A stretch of 64,000 nucleotides of DNA from Whitmania pigra (lineage: Eukaryota; Annelida; Clitellata; Hirudinida; Haemopidae): assembly GCA_021613335.1 (NCBI GenBank), contig JAJTWR010000042.1, positions 1 through 64,000 on the forward strand, written 5' to 3'. The position numbers and the translations under genes are program-made. Under the pieces are notes generated by a model. The model was not told the DNA's origin. It worked only from the letters and a program-made list of their open reading frames with translations, and searched no databases. Of the stretch, positions 10,201 through 23,690 are shown piece after piece (the stretch's first letter is position 1; every line of letters begins with the position of its first letter).

Positions 10201-13200
10201 ATTTGACAATTACTATTATTATTTTAATTATAAATGTGTAATTACAGGCATGTTGGATGGTGAATATGTTTGGCAAGACTAAGTTCAAGGATGCTGCCAA
10301 TGTCCAGTTCATAACCGAGTCTCTTATTAATATGCTGAACAAAGACCAGGAACTTCCTGTCAGGGTGGAGGCAGCGATTGGTCTTCAGAAGATGTTAGCA
10401 GAGCAATCCAAAGGTTTGTTATAGATAATTAATATGTAGTCTGTGTTGTCAGTATTTGGATCACTTGTTGATATTCATGAATGATTGTACAAATTAATAT
10501 TTCATTTTTTCAGCAAAGGAAATAATGCTTCCTCACATTCAACAGATCTTCAGAGGTTGGTTTTAGTTGCATTTGTTGCATTTCCTGGTGTCTTTTATTA
10601 GATATTGCTGATTGATTTTTCACCATGGTTTAATAATTTGATAATATATTTTATTGTCCAATCAGATTTGTTGAAGCTCATCAGAGACACGGAGACAGAC
10701 AATGTCTCCAACTGCCTTCAGAACTTCGTTTACACGTTTGCCGAGGAGGTCAAGCCCTTAGCTGTCGAGTTGACATCACACTTGGTGGGTGCATTAAATT
10801 AATAAAGTAATTATGATATTATATAACATTCTTATATTTCTGGTTATAATTGGGTACAGGGACAAACCTTTGCTGCAGTGATTGAGTCTTCTGGTGCTTC
10901 CTCTGAGGACAAGTCAATCACTGCCATGGGACTTCTCAACACTCTCGAGACAATTTGCCATGTTCTTGAAGATCAAAAGGAGGTGTGTTGTCAAAATGTT
11001 CATGAGATGTTTATTGGATGTGGTTGTTTTATATTATAAAGTGTTAAATACCATCCAATATTATCAAGTGTTAACAAGGTTAATTATTACCACAGGTTCT
11101 GTGCTGCATTGAGGGAATCATTATTGAGGTTATTGGTGTCATTTTGAAGAACAATGTCTCAGGTGAATATAAGCTTTATTTCATGCTTGATTGGATGTTA
11201 GAGATTCATGTCAAACACAAATGAATATGTTTCAGAGTATTTTGAGGAGATGCTGTCACTCATTTACAGTCTCACATCGTCGCAAGTAACACAGCAGATG
11301 TGGACTGCTTTGCCAATCATATACGATCTTTTCAAGCGTGATGACAACATCGACTACTTCACTGACATGATGCCAGCATTACACAACTACATCACTGTTG
11401 ATTCGAGGGCATTCTTGGCCGATCAATCGCGAATGGAGATCATGTTTGACATGGCAAAAATGGTAAGACTTATGCAAGAAGAATTTTCCAAATGTTTTAT
11501 TTGTGTTGTACTTACTGGAAAATATTGTGAGAATGGAATGGAACAATGGAATTTATTATTCAGCAGCTGCACTTGATTATGACTCATAAATCATTTGCTG
11601 CAATTGGAATACTTTCAATTTCAGGTGTTAAATGCAACGCTGGGAGATGCAGGTGAGGATGCAGAAAGTCACGCCGCCAAACTTCTTGAGATCATGCTTC
11701 TTCAGTTTAAGGACATTCCCGAGCTTGTCTGCAAGGTCAGTCTTATCGGAAAAAATTTATTGTTATTTTTCTACAGATCATCTACTAGTATAGTTAAATA
11801 TGGTCAGCAAATGCACAGCATGAAATTAGTGATACTAATTATCAAGAAATTAATTACTAATATTATTTATTTACCACTTAATTTTGTATGTTCAGATGAT
11901 GCCTCTGTTCTTGGACCTGGTGCTGAGCAGATTGTCAAGACCAATTCTGAATACAGAGTTGAGAACGATGTGCTTGCAAGTCGTGCTGGCAGCAATGTTC
12001 ATCAACCCTTCGCTCACACTTGCTTATCTCGCAGAGGTTCGTTTGCCGAACCAGGAGGAAGCCATGGTCAGGAAGTTCTTGGGACAGGTTCTTCAGGATG
12101 CCGACTGCTTCATGGGGTTCGCTTGTTTTGCATGGTTGCACTGTGTTGTGTTTTATTTGTTTAAACAAATATAAATTTTAATAATGATAATTATAATGAT
12201 GATGGTGACATTAAACACCATGTATAAAACTGAAAACTACCGCTTTGCAGACTTCACGACAGGAAAATGTTTGTCCTTGGAATCTGCACTCTCATGAGTC
12301 TCCCCAACAATGTCAGACCTGCCAACATTGAGGATTTGGCTGCCAAATTCCTTCCATCGCTCATCATTATCTTCAAGGGTCTCAAGAAAGTCTACGAGTG
12401 TATGTGGTTTAATGCTAGAGTTTATTTCACTATTAGTGAATAACAATAAGATGGAAACAGTGAATCCATTTATTACAGTTTATAATTATTAATTCTTATA
12501 TTTCTGCTTCAGGCCAGTCACAGGAAGAGGAATCAGAGGATGAAAATGCAGCAGAAGAGGATGTTGAGGAGTTGGAGAATGAAGATGAAGAAGATGTCAT
12601 CGACAATGAGGAGGAAGAATACTTTGAACAAGTTCAGAAATTTGTAAGTAGTTAAGTGGTTATGTGAACAATTAGTTTCACTGTGCAATGCATCATTAGT
12701 GCTATCATGCAGGAATTTTTATTTGAATAAATTATGCTATGATAAATTCTTAACTGCAGGGTAATGATGATGAAGATTATGATGAGGATGAACTTGACGA
12801 CTGTGAGGAAACACTTCTTGAGAGCTACGACACATTGGTAGATGGAGAAAATTCCCCCGTTGATGAGTATCAGATGTTTAGGACAGTCGTTGAAGGTATG
12901 AGGCATTCTGTGATTTGCTAGGATCTAGGTGATGACATGTTGACAATTGATCCATGCTTATCTGCAGGAATAAGCAATGTCGATAGTTTGTGGTACCAAG
13001 TTTTGACACGTAACTTGGTCGAAGATGATCGCAAGCAGTTGGAGGAGATCTTCAGGCTTGCTGAGCAAAGGAGGGCTGCCCAAGGTAGTATTATTTTCTG
13101 AAAAGTTGTTTGTAATGCAAAGTAGCATTATTTCCTTCATTGATTAATAGAATCAAAGAAGATTGAGCAGGCGGGAGGATATAACTTCACCATCACTCAA

Positions 13201-13242
13201 GTTCCTTCCTCTTTTTGCTTTGGCGGTGCACCATCATCTTAA
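7271..13242 (+). CDS. IPO7: Importin-7/8 family nuclear import receptor, complete 24-exon gene
   Basis: A karyopherin-beta that carries cargo such as ribosomal proteins, histone H1 and signalling factors into the nucleus with RanGTP. The spliced product is 1040 aa, almost the length of vertebrate IPO7. It starts MDQNKIIEALRATLEPSLRE (importin-beta N-terminal domain). HEAT-type helices follow, then an acidic tract around residues 885-950 (exons 21-22), and it ends near PSSFCFGGAPSS as in the family. Exons: 7271-7354, 7420-7501, 7565-7721, 7785-7943, 8069-8410, 8547-8617, 8697-8799, 9000-9045, 9292-9391, 9785-9972, 10073-10162, 10248-10413, 10514-10555, 10666-10784, 10860-10982, 11096-11162, 11236-11462, 11625-11735, 11896-12116, 12251-12399, 12513-12643, 12760-12895, 12968-13084, 13151-13242. 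All junctions are GT..AG and keep phase. IPO7 and IPO8 cannot be separated here. Confidence 0.95.
8502..8963. repeat. Perfect 45-nt inverted repeat bracketing IPO7 exons 6-7
   Basis: The left arm 8502-8546 (starts GATTTTAACAGGCTGATG) is the exact reverse complement of the right arm 8919-8963 (ends CATCAGCCTGTTAAAATC). The left arm is the 3' end of intron 5 and includes its polypyrimidine tract and the acceptor TATCAG. The right arm lies in intron 7. Exons 6 (71 nt) and 7 (103 nt) sit in the loop. The pre-mRNA could therefore form a 45-bp stem that hides the exon 6 acceptor. Confidence 0.9.
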
Positions 13243-13292
13243 GGGCTTGGGAATGATACTCTATTCATCTTTGGTTTTGCTTCTGATTTTAC

Positions 13293-13298
13293 AATAAA
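13293..13298 (+). terminator. Candidate poly(A) signal of IPO7
   Basis: AATAAA lies 51 bases after the IPO7 stop, followed by T/G-rich sequence. Confidence 0.6.
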
Positions 13299-13814
13299 TT
13301 GATGTTTGTTTGCTTTGGCCGAGATCACTAACTACTATGAGAATGTTGAATGTAATGTGTTATTGAGTAATTATTGAATGGTTTTTATGTGACCTTTGTG
13401 TCCATGAGTATTAAACTGTTAGGATTTTATTTTATGTAAAAATTTATTATAGCTGTTGAAATACCCAAAATATTGGCATTGAATGGTGATTTTGTGTTGC
13501 GTTTGTAAATTATTATTAAGTGTGAGTTTTAATTGTCTTCTCAAGTGATTGCATTGATTTTTTGCAATGATCTGCAACTTGAAGAAACTTTACATAATAA
13601 CAAACTCTAGGATGTTTTCGTTCGGCGTTTTTGTCTGATCTGAAAATCAATTTTCGTGCTTACAAACAGATAAATTAACTGCGAGTAAGAACCGGCAATT
13701 TAGAACTTGTATTGCTCGAAGGGCGTCGAGCGCACTAGCTGTGATATTTCGTGTAAGATGGAATGGGACCATGTACATTTTAAGGAATATGTTTGTGGTT
13801 GCTGATTCTTACAG

Positions 13815-13912
13815 TGTTGTACGAAACATAATTTGCATTATCAATGTTCGGACGAATTATGTCTCAAGCACTTTATCGGGGCCCAGGATTGTGATTCCCT
13901 AATGTGTTGTAG
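13815..13912 (+). other. Possible exon or relic with an AN1-like zinc-finger pattern
   Basis: Between TTCTTACAG and GTAATG, one frame reads CCTKHNLHYQCSDELCLKHF, then IGAQDCDSLMCC. The spacing C....H.LHYQC...LC..HF....DC resembles the second half of an AN1 zinc finger. The ATG at 13758 (MEWDHVHFKEYVCGC) is in the same frame but meets TGA, and the gap to the acceptor is too short for an ordinary intron. It may be an exon of an unannotated small gene, a pseudogene or chance. Confidence 0.25.
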
Positions 13913-14407
13913 GTAATGGGTAGATGCAATGGAAATAAAGCAAAACTATAATATTTTTTTTAATAAGCCAAATATTATTTTACTATGCTGTGTTAATAAT
14001 TTTAACACATTTTACAGGATCATGTAAAGAGTAATGGGTATTTTCATTTCTTTTATGTAAGTTCGCATGTTACAAATTATAAAGTAAATAATTTATAAGT
14101 TATAGCGTCATAATTAAAATATATGTTTAAAATGTGTGTAAAAAATTAGGATTTAGAACCTTAAATAATTAATTATGACTTTTTTGAATAAATAAAGCGC
14201 TAAATTAAAATTTATCGCGCTATACACGTCACAAGTGGCATGCTATCGAACTATATTATGCTCGTCTAGTGTTTTTTTTTTGTGAGCTTGAACTTCGGAT
14301 CTGTAATTGTTGCGTCAGGCGTTTCATCACGTTTTTTTTTTGTTTGCGAACATAATTAAGAATACAATTTAAGGCTGGCACGATAAAACTTTCGGAAGAT
14401 CTGTAAT
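13913..14407. other. Intergenic and presumed 5' flank of the ACSBG gene
   Basis: AT-rich, with two poly-T runs near 14272 and 14332. No gene or clear core-promoter motif is seen. Confidence 0.4.
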
Positions 14408-17400
14408 ATGTCTGGCATAGATATTGAAGATTCTGGATTACGACAAAGGAAGAACCTGCGTTTAGAGGACAGCCTATCGTTGGGTTCTCTTACCGACAGC
14501 GGGTAAGATATAATATAAGTCAAATCGAATAATATTCGATATAATATTGGCAGAAAGCAATATTAATTGTGAAATTACAATTTATTTGTGTTTTGCATCG
14601 CAGTGTATACGAGGATGTCTTGAACAGTCCTTGTGGTGATGTTGACAGTGCCGGTTATAAAGGCAAGAAATTAAGCGACTTGATTCAAAAATTCGGTATG
14701 AGAAAGGTGTAAACACTATTTTAAGTAAATCATTGGCGTTTAAATGGCGTTTAAACCTTCTGATTGGCAGATGAGCTTGCAATTGCTTCGTCATTCATTT
14801 CCACCAAGGCTAATGGGGCAGTAAAGATAAGGTTCACAAAAGATGAGGAAGAACCAATCAAACCTATCACTGTTATGACTCTTTTCAAAAGGGCTCTTGA
14901 GACATTTCCTGATCACCAAGCTCTTGGTACTAAATGTTTTGTAATATGCATGTTGTTTATTAGGAATGTGAATTACATGCTTTTGCCAGTGGGTCATTGA
15001 ATGTTCATTAATTGTTTTTGATGAGATTCCAAGAATTAAGCTTAGAATCATATGCTTATGATCTAATCTTAATTTTGTATTACAACTGTTTGGGACTGTT
15101 TGCCACATGGCATGAGATTCATTAGGGTCCTTGCTGTAGTTGCAACTTAGTGTAGAAATCTTAGGACTTTTTTTTATTAATATTAATGATGTGCAGTAAT
15201 TTTGAGGTTATTTTGTTTTTTGTCATGTTAAATAGGTCTGTCCCTTTCTAGAATGAAAAGAAATATTTAACTTAAGTAAATTTTGTATGTTATTTGAAAA
15301 ACTAGTTGCTAATTATGCTTATTGACACATTCAAATTTTGTGTTGACAACTTTTATTGCAGTATTTCAAGCTTCTAAAAATGCTCCTTGGGAAAGTCACA
15401 CATTCAGAGAATATTATGAACTCTGCAGGACAGCTGCAAAATCATTTATTAAGGTTAATGTTTAAACTTCTTTAAGCGATTAAAGACATGTTGAGATGAT
15501 TAATTGTGTAAATAGCATCTTAATGAAAAGATTTTAACAATTTAATTAACTTGCATACAGTGTGGCTTGAAAGTGAGTAACGGTGTTGGAATATTGGGAT
15601 TCAACTCTACAGAGTGGTTCATATCATACATGGGAGGCATATTGGCTGGGTTAGACAAACATTTATGCTCATCTAAAAATTAATTTTGTAATTACAACCT
15701 GTCACTTTCTGCTTTCAGCAGAATAATCATACAATCATCATTTGCAGAGGTCTTGCTGCAGGCATATATGCCACCAATGGACCAGAGTCCTGTCTTTATG
15801 TCTTGAAGAATGCTTGTTGTAATGTTGTTGTCGTCGAGAATAATGTTCAGCTACAGAAAATCCTCAGTGTCTGGGACAGGTTGCCCGAATTAAAAGCAAT
15901 AGTTCAATACAGGGGACCACTACAGAAGAAACTACCCAATGTTTACACTGTGAGCATCCTTACTTTCGATTAATTTATCTTAATTGGTGAATAATTCTAT
16001 TGGACAGAGATCTCAATAAATTATGTATTTGTTGAATCTTTTTTTATCTCAATAAATAAATAACTCCGTGGCTTAACAACTTGTAATTATTTAATTATTG
16101 AAAGCCTTTCTCTACTTTTTTTTATTACAATGACCTACAACATTATAATTTTATGTTATGTGCTTATTGAATATTTATTATGTTATGTGAACATTACAAC
16201 GTACATTTGCATGAATGTTAAGTGAATATTTGGCTTTATGTCGACAGTGGGAAGAGTTTCTGAAACTGGGATGCGACGTACCCGAGGGCGAGCTGGAGAG
16301 TCGCTGGTTGAGTCAAGCACCGAACAAGTGCTGCACTCTCATATACACGGTCAGTTGTTTACCTTTCGATCGCTTGAGTTGCATCGCTCGTGTCATTCGT
16401 GATTAATGGTCATGCAAAATACCTAGCCATTGTAATTAAAGATCTCATTAGAAGGAAATCAAAGTGAATGTGCTTGGTGCTTGTTGTTGTGGTGATTTGT
16501 TGAATAAAATTGCTCATATAAAAATAAAAAAGATCCTTGTGATTCTCAAAGGTAAATGTAACTGTTTAGGCTTCTGGCACTCTTTTGAGTAAGACATGCA
16601 CACCCTTTTAGCCCTATTAGTTACAAACAAGTCAGGAATTTAATTCATTGACTAGAAAGCTTTCGATAATAAAGCTCTGAATGAAAGCATATCTGAGTGG
16701 CAGCTATTGAATGTGCCAGTTTATTATTAAGAGGCTTAGAGAATATGTAGAACATGTGTTTCATCAATATTGGACCTTTTATCACATTCTAACATTCTGT
16801 TCAGAAGGAACGTCAGGGTTGCAGTTTCTTATCAGTATGTTTTGATATTATTTTGATATTATTAAAGAGACTTGTGTGATGTCATAAGTTTCTTCAAAAT
16901 CTTCTTTTCAAGCTTATCAAAAGATTCTTTTTGTCATTTAAACACTATCAGTGATAAGGATTGTGATGTTATTTGAAGAGTTTGCACCCTATCAAAGTTA
17001 AACAACTTGAGAGTAGAACAAGCAAGATGAGATGTTTGATATGAGATATGTTGTTAAATCACAAGCATTAAAAAGTCTCCTTCCTTCACACCAGTTGCAT
17101 TGAAGAAATGTTGTAGTCAGTGATGAGTAGTATTTGAAATCATGAAAACAAATTATTTTTTTAAATTTTCTGTTTTGATTTGGAATTGTAGTTGTAACTT
17201 CATTTATATAGTGCCATATGCATAGCGTCAGAGGCACTTCTTGTAACCATTTATATAGCGCTCCTTCCCAAGGGAGCTGGTGGCAGTGCAGGCTGGGTTT
17301 CGAACACGACGCATTACGACTGTTGCCATTACCACCCTATGCAGGCACGTAACCCATTCGGCCATTCATGCACGGAATCATTTTGTCAAGAGTGATTTTG

Positions 17401-19610
17401 ATTTCAATTCCAGTATCATTTTAAATGACATTATCATTTGACACTATATGGAGTTACCTTTTATTTTTATCATTCTTAAGATTCTAACATCATGGTAAAT
17501 GAAAGTTGCAAAAATGATAATAACGACAATGTAACTGTTCGTAATTAATGGTCAAGTGTTGATGGTAAATTTGCTTAAATGACAAGCAAGAAAGGTGACA
17601 TAATTGTTGCTAAATGCAGACTGTACTGATGCTGATCTTCAGTCAAGTACCATATTAAAAAAAGTCTTTATTGACTATAATATCACATTACCTTGAAGAG
17701 AGATTATTTAGTTCTGCAGGACTTATCAAAACTCCATAAGTCAAAAGATTGAATGGATCAATGTTTGAAAAACTACCACTTTTAAGAATTAATAATTATT
17801 GATTCAGTAAACTGAAATAATTGTTTGATTAATAAAGAATTTAATAATCTCGGATAACATTTAGTAACCCTCATCCGTTACCTGGGATTGATTCTGCACT
17901 CCCTGGGGATTTGTTTCACTAGTGTAATATTTTATTTTAAAATTTATGCCAGTTATCTTTTAGGACATTGTAAACTCACCATTTCTACATGTCATGCAAA
18001 AAACTAAAAAAAACTGTTGAAGTAAATTATTGCCCGCATATTTTCTCATATTTGCAATATGCTCCCCTTACAAAAAGTTGTCTATGATGTTGATATATCA
18101 ATAAATTCATCATTTTGGAGCTAATTACATTTGTAATTTTTAAATTTATGTTCTAAAACAAGCATGTCAAACTCAAATGGCACCTTACGCCTATTAGACA
18201 ATTTGAGTATGTCGGGCTTAAATGTATCCATAGTTCCAACTTTGATCAGGGATGACAAATGTTCAGCAGTCAGCCTTGTTCTCTGAATTGTTTGTGATGT
18301 TTTCATGAAGGAAAAAAAACACATAGGTGGAATCGAACATGACCATAATCCTTGTTACAATTTTCGCCTTAATGGCAAAGTGGAAGGAGACAATTACGGT
18401 AACTCTGTGCAGGCCCCATGTGTGCTTGAAAAGGGCCTCATTTTTACCCTGGATTTTTTCATGGCAATAGTGCCAATTTATAATAAATATTGATCTAAAT
18501 ATACGCCTGCATATATTCTGTTTTTCATTTTTAAACATTGGAAGATGCTTTTCACTTGATTTTCTGTGTAAGCATTTTAAATTGGTTTGCAGCATCATAA
18601 ATTCCTCCAATTTTTGAAAAAGGATTATTAATTATTTTTTACTGAGCATTATTACAATTTACCAAAAATTCAGTTAATTTCTATTCTTTTGCAGTCTGGC
18701 ACTACAGGTGACTCAAAAGGTGTGATGCTGAGTCATGACAATGTGAGTTAATTGAATATTTGATGTGATGGATAAATCATTAGTAATATGAAAATTGTTT
18801 TCTAATTTGTAATGCAATTTAAGACCAACCAATATTTACAATACTTTCTTTAATATTGTTGTTTTATCCAACATATTAATTTAATTAGCATGTAACATAT
18901 TAATGAATCACCTTCTACCAATTACTTCATACAAGCTTCTATAAATCACAGCTCATATGGACTGCAATAGTATGTGGTAGGCAGGCAAAGTTGATTCCCT
19001 GTGATGACGTGTTGGTCAGTTATCTTCCTCTGAGTCACGTAGCAGCACAGATACTCGACATGTTCATACCATTGGCCTACGGAGCCACCATCTACTTTGC
19101 ACAGCCCGACGCACTGAAGGTGAGCCTAAGGAAGCTATGTAATATTATTAATAAAATTAGAATGTGTACCTGATTTCGTAGTTTATTGCATTTATTAATT
19201 ATTATATTATTTGCATATGAGCATTATGGGCCAATGAGGCAGCTCTCTCAAAATCTTTTATAACCCTTGTGACTTTATAGTACCATCATTAACTGTCTGT
19301 AAATTACTTTAATAATTTGCTTCACTTTAGGGGTCACTCGGTGACACTCTCAAGGTCGTTCATCCCACAGTTTTTCTGGGAGTACCTCGAGTCTGGGAAA
19401 AGATGCAGGAGAAGATAATATCAGCAGGTAAAAGTCAAGGTTTGATAACCAGGACCATCGTTGGCATCGCAAAGTACATTGGTTACTGGGGAAATATGTC
19501 TCTCATGAATGGGTGAGTGGATAGTATTTGAATGTGTTGGTGTTTTTGTACATTGAAGTATTGTGTAGGAAGTTGTAATGTTTTTTAATTTTAAAGAATC
19601 CTCTGTGGAA

Positions 19611-19643
<33 letters not shown>

Positions 19644-21717
19644 ATATTTCATCTGCTGCTTTGTGCATTCATTATTAGAGATGTACTGTTGAATATTTGT
19701 TCTTAAAAAGAGCCAATGATATTTTAGATATCCACATAAAAAAATGCAGCTTTTCTGTAAAGTATGCAATTAATGTTGATAATCAAAAAATAAGTGCATT
19801 TTATATTACAGCTATTAAAGAAATATCATCATTATTCACATTCTAATGCATCTCATTTATGAGTACTATTCAATTCATCAACAGAGGTTCTGTTCCTTAT
19901 GGCTGGACTTTGGCAAACTTTCTGGTCTTTTGGAAGGTGAGGAAGGCCCTTGGCCTTGAAAGGTGTCGTTTCTGTCTGACAGCTGCAGCTCCCATCATGA
20001 AGGACACACTAGACTTCTTCATGAGCCTCAACCTTCCACTTATGGAGATTTATGGAATGAGTGAAAGTTCAGGTCAGTGCTTTTCATTGCGTCTTGTCTT
20101 GAGTTCATGTGTTGGAGTGGTCTGCGATTATTTATTTAATTGGCAGTTTGTTTTAAAGCCATGGTTTTGCGATTTTAACAGCAGTAATGAATCATTATCT
20201 TGTCACAATTACATCTGCCTGAAGGGTTTTTTGACTTCTCCTGGCCTGCAATAGTTCCGATTGTTTGAAAAATAAAAAAATATATGTCTGACTATATCTG
20301 CTAAGCAAATAAGCATAATAGTATTGTAAATGAAATTATTTCACTTTTCCTTTAATTTTGCCATTAATTTAAATTATTCATGTAGGACCCCATACCATTT
20401 CTTTTCCGTGGAAGTACAGAACAGTGAGCTCTGGTGTTGAGTTGAACGGATCGCAGACCAAACTCATGAACAAAACTGATGAATCTGGAGAAGTTGGTTT
20501 TGTTTTGGACAAATTTTAACAATTGAATGTTAGTCAACAATGAAAGAGTTGTTGAAAATGTGAAATACAAATATAGAAAGAGCAGTGATGTTACAAATTA
20601 TTAGTTATTATTGATTTTTTTGAATATCCACATGTAAATAACATGGTCGCATGTGGGTTCATCATATTGATCTTTGTTAACTAGGTTTGCATGAATGGGC
20701 GTAATGTATTCATGGGATATATGAACATGGCCGAGAAGACCAAAGAAGCTTTCACAGAGGACGAGGTCTGGTTGAGAAGTGGAGATGTTGGCAGGAAGGA
20801 TAAAGAGGGATTCCTTTACATCACAGGAAGAATCAAAGGTTTGTCTTAATGTCAATGTTTCTCTGATTAAAATAAATGCCTAATAGATTACTTATTTATG
20901 GGTGTACAATTACCTTCTAGAGTTGATCATAACTGCCGGAGGTGAAAATGTGGCTCCCATCCCGATAGAGGATGCCATGAAAGAATTGCTTCCCTGCATC
21001 AGTAACTGTATGCTTGTTGGTGATAGAAAGAAGTTCTTGTCCATGCTGATAACTCTGAAGGTCTTTTAGCATTCTTCTAAATATTGAAATTATTTTTTCT
21101 TCTACTCTTTGCTTATATTTAAACTGTGAACAAGTTTATTTAAAGCTTCAATTGTGCTTCTGATGTTATCAAATAACTGTTAAGTCAACACATAAGTTAG
21201 TTGACCATTATTGCTTAAGTTGCAGAGTAATTGAAAATTAATAATTGCAGACTGAAATCGATCCTGTGAGTCTTGCTCCCCTTGATGATCTCCATCCTTC
21301 TACCCTGGAATGGTGCCGCAAAATCGGTCTTCCAGATCGAGTGAAGACTCTCAGCCAACTACTGGAAAATATCAATCCCAGTGTGGCAAAGGCCATGCAG
21401 ATGGTGGTGGATAAGGCCAATGCAAAGGCTGTTTCCAGGGCTCAGTTCATTCAAAAGTGGTCAATCCTGCCAAGAGACTTTTCTATCTGCTATGGCGAGC
21501 TAGGTTAGCTAACGTCTTATTTTGTGTTACATTTAACATTTAAATTCACTTTTCACTATTTTGCACTCATTCACATAAGTTATATCTCCTACTTATTGCT
21601 ATTTATTTTATTTGTCAATAAAATATATTAACAGGTCCTACTCTCAAGCTGAAAAGGATGGTAGTGGCAAACTTGTACAAATCCACCATTGACGCGTTTT
21701 ATACCTCCTCTGATTAG
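14408..21717 (+). CDS. ACSBG: Bubblegum-type very-long-chain acyl-CoA synthetase, complete 16-exon gene
   Basis: Activates long and very-long-chain fatty acids to CoA thioesters using ATP (ANL superfamily). The spliced product is 716 aa, close to vertebrate ACSBG1. Visible motifs are GILGFNSTEWF, the ATP-binding loop YTSGTTGDSKGVMLSHDN (residues about 275-292, split by intron 7), the acyl-adenylate motif YGMSESSG, the hinge/ATP region SGDVGRKDKEGFLYITGRIK and GGENVAPIPIE. The C-terminal GELGPTLKLKR is typical of bubblegum enzymes. Exons: 14408-14502, 14604-14695, 14771-14926, 15362-15453, 15561-15649, 15748-15949, 16248-16349, 18695-18742, 18952-19119, 19331-19512, 19885-20072, 20386-20492, 20685-20838, 20921-21060, 21251-21503, 21635-21717. 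The vertebrate paralogues cannot be told apart here. Confidence 0.94.
16350..18694 (+). other. Long ACSBG intron 7
   Basis: At 2345 bp this is by far the longest intron of the gene and it interrupts the ATP-binding loop codons. It contains a reverse-oriented tRNA-SINE (17196-17380). Open stretches near 18121-18610 have no recognisable motif and overlap each other on both strands. Confidence 0.7.
17196..17380 (-). repeat. tRNA-derived SINE in ACSBG intron 7
   Basis: On the minus strand, TGGCCGAATGGGTTACGTGC (A box) is followed by GTGTTCGAAACCC (B box) and then AGGAGCGCTATATAAATGG, the same order as at 5143-5290. The 3' tail module is absent. A second CATTTATATAG copy at about 17202 suggests partial duplication inside the element. 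Confidence 0.75.
19611..19639. repeat. (TA)n microsatellite in ACSBG intron 10
   Basis: An uninterrupted AT dinucleotide run of about 28 bases. Confidence 0.9.
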
Positions 21718-21915
21718 GGAGGAATATTGGATAATATAAACTAGGCCGCTGAGAAATGCATTTGTGAGAGTGCAGACGTTGGTCATTAATTCCATCGTAT
21801 TTTTGTTCTTACTGTCATCTCTTTAAACTCTCATCTAAGTCACCATCCCAGCTGTTAGCTATATTGTCATTGCTGTTGTTGACATCTTGCAATGAAGATA
21901 TAGCTGCAATTCTAT

Positions 21916-21938
21916 GTTGTTGTTGTTGTTGTTGTTGT
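21916..21938. repeat. (TTG)n microsatellite in the ACSBG 3' flank
   Basis: Seven or so TTG units lie about 200 bp after the ACSBG stop codon, probably within the 3' UTR. Confidence 0.85.
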
Positions 21939-23640
21939 GAGCAGCACTGAAACGCGTACTGGACGTTCGATTTGTACAAAATCTAGGCTAAAAATGGCGT
22001 CTCTTCTGTACTTGTTTTACTTATTCCATTTTGCCCTTCTTGACGATCCTCAATATTTTGTTGATTAGCTTGAACTGCTGCCATTTAGCTTATGGGTAGG
22101 ACAAGTTCACAAGGAGGTGAGGGGGATCGAGTGGCTTAGGTGTTGATGTTGGTTCATTTGTTCAATTATTTACTCGATCACTTTCATTATGTTGCTTGAG
22201 TTTTGTTCCAAAGCTTTGCAATATTTTTCATTATATACTCATTTGATGATGCTTCTCGAAAAATTAGGTTCAAATTTATGAGTGGTTGGCAATGTAGATA
22301 AGCTTATGTGATTTGTCATTAAAACAGTTTGGTGATATTTTTGCCGAGTGGCGCTTACGATATCTCACTGTTTAGAATTTGCGCAGTCGTTTTTATGTGT
22401 TTAAATCCTAATGGCTTATTTTCAATGCGTTGAGCTTTGTAATTAAAATTACTGTAACATTTTGGTGGAGCTCTTTGAAGTGGTTTGACCATGATGAACA
22501 TTCATGGGAACGTTTTTTATCTTTCTAAGGAAAGGTTCTTTATTTACATTAGAAGCCCAAGCTGCAAGAGGACTACCTAAAGATCACACGCAGAAGTTGC
22601 AGAATTGCATACTTAGCTGTTTAGATGTTATTTGTTGTGCTTTATTCATGCTTGGAAAGTGGCCTCAGTAAGGAGCTCTCGCCCATCCCATAAATGAAAG
22701 TATGAACAAAAATCACCGCATGGAGATGTTCGGGTGAGAAAAAATTGCGTGACGTCCAAAAAATGTGCTTGGACGTGGGCTGCACTGGATGGACTGTGCG
22801 TATTGGGTGCCGTTTAACTGAATCTGTTGTGATGCCGCAACCTTCTCGAAAGGGTGCTCCTGCTGTCTTGTTACAGGGACATGGTATCATCTTTTTTCAA
22901 GGTAGCAGACCCTTGCACAACTTGAGATGACCATGTTTTGCTTCTAGTTCAGGTCGTTTCCCCCTTGCTCCATGTTGGTTATAAAATCGAGAAACCCTCA
23001 CAAGAAGTGGTCGAATAAAAGAACATTTCGCCTTGCAAATCTAAGAATTGAGTATTATTTTGCTTTTATTGTTGATCAACTTGATCGGATGACAGGTGGA
23101 ATGAATGTTGGTTATGGTCAACGTTCGCGGCTTTGTGAATGGATATCATTTACCAATAGTAAATTAAGTGGTTAAAGTAAGGCGCAGAAGCGCCATTCCG
23201 GTTATCGACCTAGAAAGTAGCAAAAGTCTCGTCCAGAAAATGCAAGGAAGAACGCCGTTTCACTCCAGGCAGCAAAAAGTACGCAAAAGTGAGTTATACA
23301 AAGGCCGAGTACAAAACAACGTTCAATTTCTACTTTAATGACTAACATATTTTTTGTCTTATTAAAATTTTCCTTAAGCAGGACGACACTAATTTATTAT
23401 CTTTGGTTCAAAGGTTGCCATCTTGAATGCTAGCGTTGTTTTCTTTCGGCGTTTGTGCATATTGTTGATTTCGACAATTTTTTGTCCCGTCACTTCGTTA
23501 AATGATTTGTGAGAGTGCAGACTTGAAAATATATCATAACTTTTTTTTATCTACTTAAAGTAGAATAATGCACTTAAAGTATGATAATAAATATTAAAAT
23601 TGATTGAGGCTCAACACTAGTTAATAGACACTGATTGATT
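21939..23640. other. ACSBG 3' UTR or intergenic, no gene supported
   Basis: No coding frame of note. The first AATAAA on the + strand that I noticed downstream of ACSBG is near 23015, so a long 3' UTR is possible but unproven. Confidence 0.35.
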
Positions 23641-23690
23641 TTTACCGTCCTAATTATCTAGTCACGAAATGGACGTTAATAAAATACACA
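23641..23690 (+). repeat. SINE 3' tail remnant
   Basis: ACCGTCCTAATTATCTAGTC and then GGACGTTAATAAAA match the tail of the SINEs at 5143 and 5361. No tRNA-like head is seen. Confidence 0.6.

Noticed and set aside
18121..18610. Overlapping open frames on both strands in ACSBG intron 7
   Set aside because: No domain, no splice fit to ACSBG, and the two strands overlap each other. Best explained as chance in a long intron.
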